From Woeseiaceae bacterium (GTDB taxonomy: Bacteria > Pseudomonadota > Gammaproteobacteria > Steroidobacterales > Woeseiaceae): a stretch of DNA of 64,000 bases. A program made the translations under genes and the position numbers. The stretch spans positions 1-64,000 of the forward strand of contig JAHEFE010000001.1 of assembly GCA_024640365.1 (NCBI GenBank), written 5' to 3'. Shown one piece after another: positions 1 through 7,836 of the stretch; the first letter of the stretch is position 1, and the number at the start of each line of letters is the position of its first letter. The notes below the pieces were generated by a model. That model was not told the DNA's origin, did not search any database, and worked only from the letters and a program-made list of their open reading frames with translations.

Positions 1-139
1 CGTCTTCGGTATGCGCTCGCAATGGTTTGCTGTTAGCCAAAGTCGGCTTGTCATTGCCCGTATTGTTCCTGGCCACTTTATCTGTATTCCCCGAGTGTCA
101 ATCTTGGTTCAATTAGTTATATATATTTAGAGCAAACTA

Positions 140-1126
140 TCATGCGGCCAATATTGCATGCTTCGGAGCGGCGCTGAAATATTCAAGCGTTAGCTGTAAT
201 TGTTCAGCAGCAGTTTGGACGCGTATCACCTGGCTGCGAAAGGAGCCTGATTCAGGCAGTCTCATGCAATACCAGTTGAGGTGCTTTCGTGCCACCCGAA
301 TACCTTTTTCTTCTCCATAAAACTGGTGAAGATCTCGCAGGTGGTCGAGCATAATATCACGGACTTCGCTCAATGCCAGAGGTGATAATTTTTCACCTGT
401 TGCGAGGTAGTAATTTAGTTCGCGAAAGACCCACGGACGTCCTTGTGCAGCCCGACCGATCATCAAGGCATCTGCGCCAGTTACACGCAGTACTTCAAGC
501 GACTTCTCCGCATTTCGAATATCACCGTTGGCGATGACGGGAATATTGATTGCTCTCTTGATTTGCGCAATCGTCTCGAATTCAGCTTCTCCAAGGAAAC
601 GACATGCACGTGTTCGGCCATGAACAGCAAGTGCTTGAATTCCTGACGCTTCGGCAATTTGTGCGATGCGAATTCCGTTCCGATTTTCCGGATTCCAGCC
701 GGTGCGGATTTTCAATGTCACAGGTACAGTGACCGCATTGACAACGGCGGTCAGGATTTTTTCGACAAGTATTTCATTTTGCAGCAGCGCGGAGCCTGCA
801 GCTTTGTTACAGACTTTCTTGGCCGGGCAGCCCATGTTGATGTCAATGATTTGTGCGCCAAGCGCAACACATTGCTGCGCTGCGTCTGCCATTAGGTCCG
901 CTTCAGATCCGGCAATCTGGATTGACCTCGGTTCCGCGTCTTCGTCAATTATCAAGCGCAGTCGGGACTTGTCCGTGTTCCAGAGGCGTGTATCTGATGT
1001 CGTCATCTCGGACGTTGTCATGCCTGCGCCAAAGCGCCGACAGAGCTTGCGGAACGGTGCGTCTGTAATGCCCGCCATTGGCGCCAATACGAAGGGGCTG
1101 TCTAGTTGATAGGGACCTATTTGCAT
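140..1126 (-). CDS. dusB: tRNA-dihydrouridine synthase B
   Basis: Flavoenzyme that reduces specific uridines in the tRNA D-loop to dihydrouridine, using FMN and NADPH in the cytoplasm. The N-terminal TIM-barrel motif LAPMAGITDAPFR and the motif INMGCPAKKV are visible; the Cys of MGCP is the family catalytic acid. The active-site region VHGRTR and the phosphate-binding segment ANGDIRN follow. The reading frame extends to 1150, but the ATG at 1126 (MQIGPYQL) matches the usual family start and gives about 328 residues. It is the last gene of the minus-strand run that begins with dsbD. In many gammaproteobacteria fis follows dusB, but the 139 bases downstream hold no fis start. Only an eight-codon frame overlaps the stop codon. 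Confidence 0.95.
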   Translation of the reverse strand: MQIGPYQLDSPFVLAPMAGITDAPFRKLCRRFGAGMTTSEMTTSDTRLWNTDKSRLRLIIDEDAEPRSIQIAGSEADLMADAAQQCVALGAQIIDINMGCPAKKVCNKAAGSALLQNEILVEKILTAVVNAVTVPVTLKIRTGWNPENRNGIRIAQIAEASGIQALAVHGRTRACRFLGEAEFETIAQIKRAINIPVIANGDIRNAEKSLEVLRVTGADALMIGRAAQGRPWVFRELNYYLATGEKLSPLALSEVRDIMLDHLRDLHQFYGEEKGIRVARKHLNWYCMRLPESGSFRSQVIRVQTAAEQLQLTLEYFSAAPKHAILAA

Positions 1127-1194
1127 GCGGTAACGTCGGGTGTTGCACAATTGGCGTGTGGCCGGAAACCGTATTGTAACGGCGCCTGCTGGGC

Positions 1195-3876
1195 TTAGTG
1201 CAAAAAATCACCTGTCTTGCAGCGCAGTTGTTCATCATCTGCCCGATAGCAGACGTTGACTTTGAAGCCATCGGCCTCTTTACCCGGGTCTCTAACTTCA
1301 ATTAAGGCATTGAAGCTGGCGTGCGGGGCTACGCCGTTGCGCAAATCGGCATTTTCGCCCAGGTAGTCCCGAGGCTCTATTACACGACTGCCGATAACCT
1401 GTTCCCAGCGATCGGTCAGTGCGACGTGTAACAGAGGGTAGGGCATGTTTTTGTCGCTTTGGTTGCTCAGTTTTGACTGAATTGTCAGTAAGCTGTTGTC
1501 GTCATTGGTGTTTCCCGCTGTGGTCTCAAATTGCCAGCGCTTTACATCCCAATCGGCAGTGACTGGACCATCAAGCAGTCGATACAGTTTGCCTATCGTT
1601 TGTTCGAAATATGGCAAAGTCGCGAGTTGTTCTCGCCAGGCATGCGCCACCTGCCCCAGTAAAACGAGAATCAACACTATTGCAACCATCACCAGCCATG
1701 GAGATGTTTTGCGCTTGCCGCTCTCTGTCTTGTCGTTAGCGTCGCCAAGTATCCCGACGCCATTGCCGTCATCGGGCGCGTAATCGGTTAGTTCGTCCAG
1801 AGAGTCATAACTGCCGTCACCCTGAATAATGATTTCCTCCACGGTGGGCATGTCCCTAATAGCCCAAACTTGGCCACTAGCACTAGTGTCCTCAACATCC
1901 GCCTCGACTAGTTTCTCTGTTTTTTCAGAGTCGTCAGTCGTGTTTTCCAAATCGGTACTATCCTGCGCTAACTCAGTAACTGCCGATTCGGCATCTTCCT
2001 CAGTTGCAGACGGCTCCTGATTTTTTTCCTCGGTGGTGATGAGATCATCCACTTCATTGAGCAAGTCCGCCCAGTCATCGGCATCATCGAGGGCCATTTC
2101 TTCCTGCGCCGGGTCATCATCATTCTTAGGTGTTGTCGGCTGCTCCTGTTTTGGCTCGCTGGCCGAGTAGTGCTCGAGAAAATCATCAGGCAAAGGCGTG
2201 TCATCGTCGTAGCGAGGCTCGTCCTCACTCTCCCCAGATTCAACAGCGCTTTCTGCTTTTTTATCGTCTGCGATACTTGTTGCCACTGCATTTGAAGTGA
2301 ATTCGTTTTTCTTCGCGATGTCAGGTTCTTCGCTGCTCGCTCCTGGGTCGTTATCCACGTCTGATTCGGCTGTTTCGTTGTAGGACGCCTCGATTGCAGC
2401 CTCCAACTCGGCTAACGCAAGTGCTTCGTCGTCGAGTTCGTCAGAGTCCTCTGTATCTTCGAGAGAAAGGTCATCGCCCATTGGGTCTGAATCATCTTCT
2501 TCGTCGGATTCGTTACCATCATCGTCATCCGACTCTGTATCGGTCTCGCGGTCTTCGTCGAATTCGTCAGGGTTCGCAGAGTCCTCCGCATCTTCGAGAG
2601 AAAGGTCGTCACCTATTCGGTCTAAATCAGTTTCTTCGTCGGATTCGTTACCATCATCGTCATCCGACTCTGTATCGGCCTCGCGGTCTTCGTTGAATTC
2701 GTCAGAATCCGCAGAGTCCTCTGTATCTTCGAGAGAAAGGTCATCGCCCATTGGGTCTGAATCATCTTCTTCGTCGGATTCGTTACCATCATCGTCATCC
2801 GACTCTGTATCGGTCTCGCGGTATTCGTCGTATTCGTCGTATTCGTCAGAGTCCTCAGCAATTTCGAGAGAAAGGTCATCGTCTGCTGGGTCTGAAACAG
2901 CTTCTTCGTCGGACTTGTCACTACCTGAGCTTGAATCGACATCTGCGACGAATTGGCCATTATCCTCGCCGGTATCTTCTATAAGTGCTTCCAGTTCATT
3001 GGTGGCAGGGGCTTTGTCACCCACATGATCAAATGCGCTGTCTTCATCGTTCGAATCGTAGTCCGCTTCAGATTCCTGGTATTCGTCGGGTTCTCCAGTA
3101 TCTTCGACAAGAGTGTCGTGGTCTTTCTGGTCCGAATCTGTAATTTCTTCAGATTCATCAACATCATGGTCGGACTCATCGATGCTGGCACGCAGCTCGT
3201 CCAACTCAGGGCCTTCATTATCCTCAGAGTCTGATTCCACCTCCAACTCGTCGAGAGCCGAGGCTTCTATATTCCTGGCGACGGAGCTCTCATATTCATG
3301 CCAGTCTTCATCGTCGTCGGCGGGCTCATTATCCTGTGCATCTAAATCATTATCTTCCAAATCTTTATTCAGGTAGGAAGTCCGTTCGTCGTCGGTAGTG
3401 GATATATCTGCATCTGGCGCATCAGAATAGCTACCGTCGTCAGCGCGCCCCGTATCTTCGCTAATTGTGGATGAGTCGGTCGTATGCCTGGAGATTTCTT
3501 CGCGATCGTCGCGCTGGGTATCGCGGTCTTCTTCGACAAGATAATCATCGCCGACGATGAAATCTTCGTCTTCGTTGTCGTGGAGCTCATGATCAATGCT
3601 CAGGACCCGCCATTCGATGCCAGTGTCCTCAATTTCGATGTCGGGAGCTTCTATTCTCTTAATGGACTCCAAGAGAGCTTTCTGCTGATCTTCGGTTACG
3701 AGACCTGGCCGGGCGGGCTTTGACGGGGCTTCTTCTGGGGGAGGATCTTCTGACAAGGTAGCCAGTGCGTTAAACGCGGCTTTGCAGTTGCCGCAGCGTA
3801 CCTGGCCGCTAGCTTTCTGCAGTGCAGCTGCACTGAGGCGGAAAACGGTATGGCACCTGGGACATTCGGTATACAT
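1195..3876 (-). CDS. Zinc-ribbon DUF3426 membrane protein with long acidic repeat region
   Basis: 893 residues. The N-terminus is an MJ0042-type zinc ribbon with ligands C5, C8, C28 and C31 (CPRC and CGNC). A very acidic Asp/Glu/Ser-rich stretch of more than 500 residues follows. It contains four 45-residue tandem units (DDLSLE, then a D/E/Y stretch, then TDTESDDDDGNESDEE) at about residues 330-485. One membrane helix lies at about 726-747. The C-terminal domain of about 145 residues is typical of DUF3426. Family members next to prmA and dusB in gammaproteobacteria are usually only a few hundred residues long, so the acidic linker is an expansion. The topology suggests a cytoplasmic zinc ribbon and linker with a periplasmic C-terminus. 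Function is unknown. It lies 9 bases after prmA and is probably co-transcribed with it. Confidence 0.85.
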   Translation of the reverse strand: MYTECPRCHTVFRLSAAALQKASGQVRCGNCKAAFNALATLSEDPPPEEAPSKPARPGLVTEDQQKALLESIKRIEAPDIEIEDTGIEWRVLSIDHELHDNEDEDFIVGDDYLVEEDRDTQRDDREEISRHTTDSSTISEDTGRADDGSYSDAPDADISTTDDERTSYLNKDLEDNDLDAQDNEPADDDEDWHEYESSVARNIEASALDELEVESDSEDNEGPELDELRASIDESDHDVDESEEITDSDQKDHDTLVEDTGEPDEYQESEADYDSNDEDSAFDHVGDKAPATNELEALIEDTGEDNGQFVADVDSSSGSDKSDEEAVSDPADDDLSLEIAEDSDEYDEYDEYRETDTESDDDDGNESDEEDDSDPMGDDLSLEDTEDSADSDEFNEDREADTESDDDDGNESDEETDLDRIGDDLSLEDAEDSANPDEFDEDRETDTESDDDDGNESDEEDDSDPMGDDLSLEDTEDSDELDDEALALAELEAAIEASYNETAESDVDNDPGASSEEPDIAKKNEFTSNAVATSIADDKKAESAVESGESEDEPRYDDDTPLPDDFLEHYSASEPKQEQPTTPKNDDDPAQEEMALDDADDWADLLNEVDDLITTEEKNQEPSATEEDAESAVTELAQDSTDLENTTDDSEKTEKLVEADVEDTSASGQVWAIRDMPTVEEIIIQGDGSYDSLDELTDYAPDDGNGVGILGDANDKTESGKRKTSPWLVMVAIVLILVLLGQVAHAWREQLATLPYFEQTIGKLYRLLDGPVTADWDVKRWQFETTAGNTNDDNSLLTIQSKLSNQSDKNMPYPLLHVALTDRWEQVIGSRVIEPRDYLGENADLRNGVAPHASFNALIEVRDPGKEADGFKVNVCYRADDEQLRCKTGDFLH
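2436..2930. repeat. 135-bp tandem repeats inside the DUF3426 gene
   Basis: The segment beginning tcatcgcccattgggtctga occurs at 2471 and 2741, with diverged copies at 2606 (tcgtcacctattcgg) and 2876 (tcatcgtctgctggg). Spacing is exactly 135 bases, or 45 codons, so the frame is kept. The copies at 2471 and 2741 are almost identical over more than 80 bases, which suggests recent duplication or gene conversion. The repeat is coding, and each unit is an acidic 45-residue block. Confidence 0.9.
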
Positions 3877-3885
3877 GCTATTGCC

Positions 3886-4764
3886 TCAGTTCTTCGTTCC
3901 GGTCAATCGCACCCAGTTATTCAACACATTGACGGGCTCGAATGTAATCCACTCCTGATAGGCTTGCATGACCATTTCGGCCTGGGCGCTCAGGATGCCT
4001 GATAGTGCAAGTGAACCGCCAGGAGCCACCGTCTGGCAAATTTTCTCCGCCAGCTCACACAGCGGTCCGGCCAATATATTGGCCACGACAATATCGTATT
4101 GCTCTGATTCTGTAGGTTCATTTGTACTGACGCAAATTAGTTCGCTAACTTTATTACGTGCCGCATTATCTCGAGTTGCAATAACGGCCTGCGGATCTAT
4201 GTCGTACCCAACGGCTGTACGCGCTCCCAAAAGCAGTGCGGCGATGGCCAGGATTCCGGATCCGCAGCCATAATCAAGGACGGATTTATCATCTAGCTCA
4301 AGACCGTCCAGCCACTCAAGGCAGAGTGCGGTCGTAGGGTGCGTGCCGGTGCCAAATGCCAGGCCCGGATCGAGCCGCAATATCACCGCTTCCGGGTCGT
4401 CGTGCGTGTATTCACCTGGCAGTACCCAAAGGCGCTTGCCGAAAGGCATAGGTTTGAAGTCCTTCAGCCATTCCCGTTCCCACGCCCGATCTCCAAGTAT
4501 CTCCAGGCGGTGCTGCGGCAATTTATCCGGCGCAAATTTGTCGGCCAGACCTTTCAGCAATCCATTCAGATTTGTATCCATCGCGAACAATCCGGTGATG
4601 CGAGTCTGCGACCACAGCGGGGTTTCACCTGGCTTTGGTTCGAGGACGGGCTGATCAGCTGCGTCGGTTAGTGTCACAGCGAGTGCGCCATGTTCCATGA
4701 AGACGTCCTCGACACTCTGTGGATCCAGAGTCTCAAGATTCATAACGAGCTGCTGCCATTCCAT
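3886..4764 (-). CDS. prmA: Ribosomal protein L11 methyltransferase
   Basis: SAM-dependent enzyme that trimethylates ribosomal protein L11. At 292 residues it has the usual family length. An N-terminal substrate-recognition domain (MEWQQLVMNLETLDPQSVED) precedes a Rossmann-type methyltransferase fold. SAM motif I is LDYGCGSGILAIAALLLGA, preceded by the PrmA hallmark GLAFGTGTHPTTALCLEWL. The later motif VANILAGPL corresponds to the NPPY-like N-[IL]-L motif of PrmA. It sits 32 bases downstream of accC and just upstream of the zinc-ribbon gene, a common gammaproteobacterial order. Identification is secure. Confidence 0.97.
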   Translation of the reverse strand: MEWQQLVMNLETLDPQSVEDVFMEHGALAVTLTDAADQPVLEPKPGETPLWSQTRITGLFAMDTNLNGLLKGLADKFAPDKLPQHRLEILGDRAWEREWLKDFKPMPFGKRLWVLPGEYTHDDPEAVILRLDPGLAFGTGTHPTTALCLEWLDGLELDDKSVLDYGCGSGILAIAALLLGARTAVGYDIDPQAVIATRDNAARNKVSELICVSTNEPTESEQYDIVVANILAGPLCELAEKICQTVAPGGSLALSGILSAQAEMVMQAYQEWITFEPVNVLNNWVRLTGTKN

Positions 4765-4796
4765 ACGTGTCAGTGCTTGTTAGTCTGAAAGATCAA

Positions 4797-6137
4797 TCAG
4801 AGGCCGAGACGTTTTTCGAGATAATGAATATCGGTGCCGCCACCCTTGAATGCTGAATGCTGAAAAATTTCCTGATGTAGAGGTATGTTGGTTTTAATTC
4901 CCTCAATTACGGCTTCGGAAAGTGCATTTCTCATTCTTGCAATCGCTGTTGGACGGTCTTCACCATGGGCGATGAGCTTGCCAATCATCGAATCATAGTA
5001 GGGCGGTACGGCGTAACCGCTGTAAATGTGGGTTTCAACGCGAATGCCGGGACCGCCTGGCGAGTGCCACAGCTTTATTAAGCCGGGTGACGGCATAAAG
5101 GTCTTGGGGTCTTCTGCATTGATGCGACACTCGATTGCATGCCCGTAAATATGTACATCATCTTGCGTTAATTTCAGCTTTTCACCGGCTGCGATGCGCA
5201 GTTGCTGTTTCACAATATCGATACCGGTGATCATTTCTGTAACAGGGTGCTCAACCTGCAGGCGGGTATTCATTTCAATGAAATAGAACTCACCATCCTG
5301 GTACAGGAACTCGAAAGTGCCGGCACTGCGATAACCGATTTTCAGGCACGCATCAACACAGCGTTTGCCGATTTCGGCACGCTGCTCCGGGGTAATGCCC
5401 GGCGCTGGCGCCTCCTCAATTACTTTTTGATGGCGGCGCTGCATTGAGCAGTCTCGTTCGTTTAAGTGAATTGCGTTACCCTGGCCGTCAGCGAGTACCT
5501 GTACTTCGATATGGCGCGGGTGCTCGAGGAATTTCTCCATATACACAACGTCATTGCCAAATGCTGCGCGCGCTTCAGCCTGAGTCAGTGTAATGGCGTT
5601 GAGTAAAGAGGCTTCCGCATGTACGACTCGCATACCACGTCCGCCACCACCGCCGGATGCCTTGATAATGATTGGGTAACCAATTTCGCGGGCCATACGA
5701 AGGTTTTCGTCCGGGTTGTCTTCGAGTGGACCGTCAGAGCCAGGTACGCATGGAACACCTGCTTCTTTCATGGCCTTGATGGCCGAGACTTTGTCGCCCA
5801 TTAATCTAATGGACGCTGATTTCGGGCCTATGAAAGTAAAGCCGCTGTCTTCAACGCGCTCTGCGAAGTCAGCATTTTCCGACAGGAAGCCGTAACCTGG
5901 ATGTATAGCTACCGAATCGGTGACCTCAGCGGCACTGATAATAGCTGGCATATTGAGGTAGCTGGCGGACGACTGCGCCGGACCGATACAGACGGTTTCG
6001 TCGGCGAGCAATACGTGTTTGAGATTTGTGTCAGCGGTTGAATGAACGGCAACTGTCTTGATACCCATCTCACGGCAAGCTCGCAAAATCCGCAGTGCAA
6101 TTTCACCACGATTTGCGATAACAATTTTTTCGAGCAT
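4797..6137 (-). CDS. accC: Biotin carboxylase subunit of acetyl-CoA carboxylase
   Basis: ATP- and bicarbonate-dependent carboxylation of biotin on BCCP, the first half-reaction of acetyl-CoA carboxylase in fatty-acid synthesis. The 446-residue length matches the family. Visible motifs include the N-terminal [35 protein letters not shown], the ATP-grasp glycine-rich loop [38 protein letters not shown] and the catalytic [13 protein letters not shown]. It is 15 bases downstream of accB, the classic accBC operon. Confidence 0.98.
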   Translation of the reverse strand: MLEKIVIANRGEIALRILRACREMGIKTVAVHSTADTNLKHVLLADETVCIGPAQSSASYLNMPAIISAAEVTDSVAIHPGYGFLSENADFAERVEDSGFTFIGPKSASIRLMGDKVSAIKAMKEAGVPCVPGSDGPLEDNPDENLRMAREIGYPIIIKASGGGGGRGMRVVHAEASLLNAITLTQAEARAAFGNDVVYMEKFLEHPRHIEVQVLADGQGNAIHLNERDCSMQRRHQKVIEEAPAPGITPEQRAEIGKRCVDACLKIGYRSAGTFEFLYQDGEFYFIEMNTRLQVEHPVTEMITGIDIVKQQLRIAAGEKLKLTQDDVHIYGHAIECRINAEDPKTFMPSPGLIKLWHSPGGPGIRVETHIYSGYAVPPYYDSMIGKLIAHGEDRPTAIARMRNALSEAVIEGIKTNIPLHQEIFQHSAFKGGGTDIHYLEKRLGL

Positions 6138-6152
6138 ATTGTTGCGATCCGT

Positions 6153-6617
6153 TTAGTCAGAATGTCTTTGATCAATCACGATAAGGATCTGCCCGTATTC
6201 GACAGGGTCTCCGTTCTGTACTCGAATTGATTTGATCGTGCCGCCTACGTCTGCTTCGATCTGATTCATCATCTTCATGGCTTCGATGATGCAGAGTGTA
6301 TCGCCTTGAGAGACGCGGTCACCTACTTGCACAAATGATGCAGAGTCGGGTGATGGTGATGCGTAGAAAGTGCCTACCATAGGCGCGGTTACTGCATAGC
6401 CTTCTTCTTCTGGCTCCGCTTCAGCGACGGCGGGCTGTGCGAGCGGAGTTGCTGTCGGTAGCGCTTGAGCTGGCACAGGCGCGCTTTGTATTACGGCCGG
6501 TGGATGCTGCGAGTAGCGACTTATGCGAACTGATTCTTCACCTTCGGTAATCTCGATTTCGGCGATTCCCGATTCGTCGAGCAATTCAATCAGCTTCTTA
6601 ACTTTTCTAATGTCCAT
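6153..6617 (-). CDS. accB: Biotin carboxyl carrier protein
   Basis: Carries biotin between the carboxylase and carboxyltransferase of acetyl-CoA carboxylase. 154 residues. A conserved N-terminal segment ([20 protein letters not shown]) is followed by a Pro/Ala-rich flexible linker at about 40-70 and a C-terminal biotinyl domain. The biotin-accepting lysine is K115 in [17 protein letters not shown] strand and a DPVEYGQ turn complete the domain. It lies between aroQ and accC, 18 bases after aroQ. Identification is secure. Confidence 0.97.
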   Translation of the reverse strand: MDIRKVKKLIELLDESGIAEIEITEGEESVRISRYSQHPPAVIQSAPVPAQALPTATPLAQPAVAEAEPEEEGYAVTAPMVGTFYASPSPDSASFVQVGDRVSQGDTLCIIEAMKMMNQIEADVGGTIKSIRVQNGDPVEYGQILIVIDQRHSD

Positions 6618-6635
6618 CTACAATCCTCAGGAAAA

Positions 6636-7085
6636 TTACTCGCCGGATACCGCAATGTGTTTGCAAGCGGCGTTAATGGCTAATTCATATCCGTATGCAC
6701 CGAGGCCGATTATGCAGCCGGCCGCGATATCACTGAAATAACTATTGTGTCTAAATTCTTCTCTGGCAAATGTATTGCTTAAGTGGATTTCAATAAAGGG
6801 AATATTTACCGCGAGCAACGCATCTCTCAGGGCAATGCTCGTGTGGGTGAAGGCACCTGGGTTTAACACAATAAACCGGACCCCGTCCCTGGCGGCTTGT
6901 TGAGCCCGGTCGACCAGTTGGTGTTCAGCGTTGCTCTGAAAAACCTGCAGTTCGTGGCCAAGGGAGGAGGCCTGGCTGGCCGCATTTTTTTCGATTTCAG
7001 CAAGGCTGATATTGCCGTAGACGCCGGGTTCGCGACTGCCAAGCAGGTTTAGATTAGGGCCATTTAATAGTAAAAGTGTTGCCAC
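6636..7085 (-). CDS. aroQ: Type II 3-dehydroquinate dehydratase
   Basis: Converts 3-dehydroquinate to 3-dehydroshikimate in the shikimate pathway. At 149 residues it is the usual size for the dodecameric type II enzyme. Motifs include [18 protein letters not shown] (with the catalytic Tyr), [16 protein letters not shown] and [20 protein letters not shown], followed by [14 protein letters not shown]. The start is GTG at 7085. It is upstream of accBC, a gene order common in gammaproteobacteria. The gap 7086-7207 has room for a promoter, but I cannot point to one. Confidence 0.97.
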   Translation of the reverse strand: MATLLLLNGPNLNLLGSREPGVYGNISLAEIEKNAASQASSLGHELQVFQSNAEHQLVDRAQQAARDGVRFIVLNPGAFTHTSIALRDALLAVNIPFIEIHLSNTFAREEFRHNSYFSDIAAGCIIGLGAYGYELAINAACKHIAVSGE

Positions 7086-7207
7086 GTAGTCCCTTTATTT
7101 GCGAGATAGCCGAAGATGGCAGCAATTCTATACCAGTTCGTGAAAGTTGGGCTAGTTTTTTGTGAGGAATATGAATTTGCCTGAAATGCAGCGATAACAG
7201 GTGGCCT

Positions 7208-7834
7208 TTATAGCGCAGACAATGTGTCACGTGCGGTTGTGACGTCGATTTCGTTATTGGCGAGGTGGCTCAACACGGCAACTATTTCCTCGGCATCCTC
7301 AGGCAGCAATTCGCCGACGTGAGTGGCAAGTAATTGTCCGTCACTTGCGACGACAAAGGTGAATGGCAGCGCGATAAATTCAATGCCAAACGCTTCAGCG
7401 GCATCCATGGCGTCTTCCTGACCGACCAATATTTGATAGTTAAAGTCAGCATTTTTTGCATACGAAGCAACGGGTTCGACTTCGTCGACAGCGACACCGA
7501 TGATTTGCAGACCCAGATCAGTATGTGCGGCCTGCAGCGATTTTAGTAGCGGGATTTCGCGGCGGCATGGGGCGCACCAGGTAGCCCAGAAGTTGACCAG
7601 GCGCGGCTGGCCGTCCCAGTCCGCGAGTTCATGATACTGGCCCTCTGTGTCAGCGAGCCGAAATGCTGGTTTAAGTGGCGCTTTGCTATGGTTCGCCTGC
7701 ATTTGTTGTGCAACTTCTTTCGTCTCTGCCTGCGTATCGACGACAAGCTGCTGCGCCTCGTACTGGCGCAGCAAGAGACCACCCATTGCTGCAATCACCA
7801 ACACTGCCGAAATCAGGATTCCTCGGTAATTCAT
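7208..7834 (-). CDS. TlpA/ResA-like membrane-anchored thioredoxin
   Basis: 208 residues. An N-terminal membrane anchor or uncleaved signal (about residues 5-25) is followed by a thioredoxin fold with the redox motif WCAPC in NFWATWCAPCRREIPLL. The cis-Pro segment is ALPFTFVV. These are features of the periplasmic TlpA/ResA reductases. The start codon follows the dsbD stop by two bases (TAGAAATG), so the two are probably translated together. The likely role is to accept electrons from DsbD and reduce periplasmic disulfides; that partnership is inferred from position. The exact substrate is unknown. Confidence 0.9.
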   Translation of the reverse strand: MNYRGILISAVLVIAAMGGLLLRQYEAQQLVVDTQAETKEVAQQMQANHSKAPLKPAFRLADTEGQYHELADWDGQPRLVNFWATWCAPCRREIPLLKSLQAAHTDLGLQIIGVAVDEVEPVASYAKNADFNYQILVGQEDAMDAAEAFGIEFIALPFTFVVASDGQLLATHVGELLPEDAEEIVAVLSHLANNEIDVTTARDTLSAL

Positions 7835-7836
7835 TT

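Noticed and set aside
945-1301. Minus-strand ORF overlapping dusB and the DUF3426 stop
   Set aside because: Wrong frame relative to dusB, no motif and covers two real genes.
2436-2930. Regular 135-bp repeats considered as CRISPR
   Set aside because: The repeats are coding, in frame and adjacent, without unique spacers.
2394-3028. Several plus- and minus-strand ORFs over the acidic repeat region
   Set aside because: They are shadows of the low-complexity Asp/Glu/Ser codons of the DUF3426 gene, with Arg/Ser-rich or Thr/Met-rich products and no family features.
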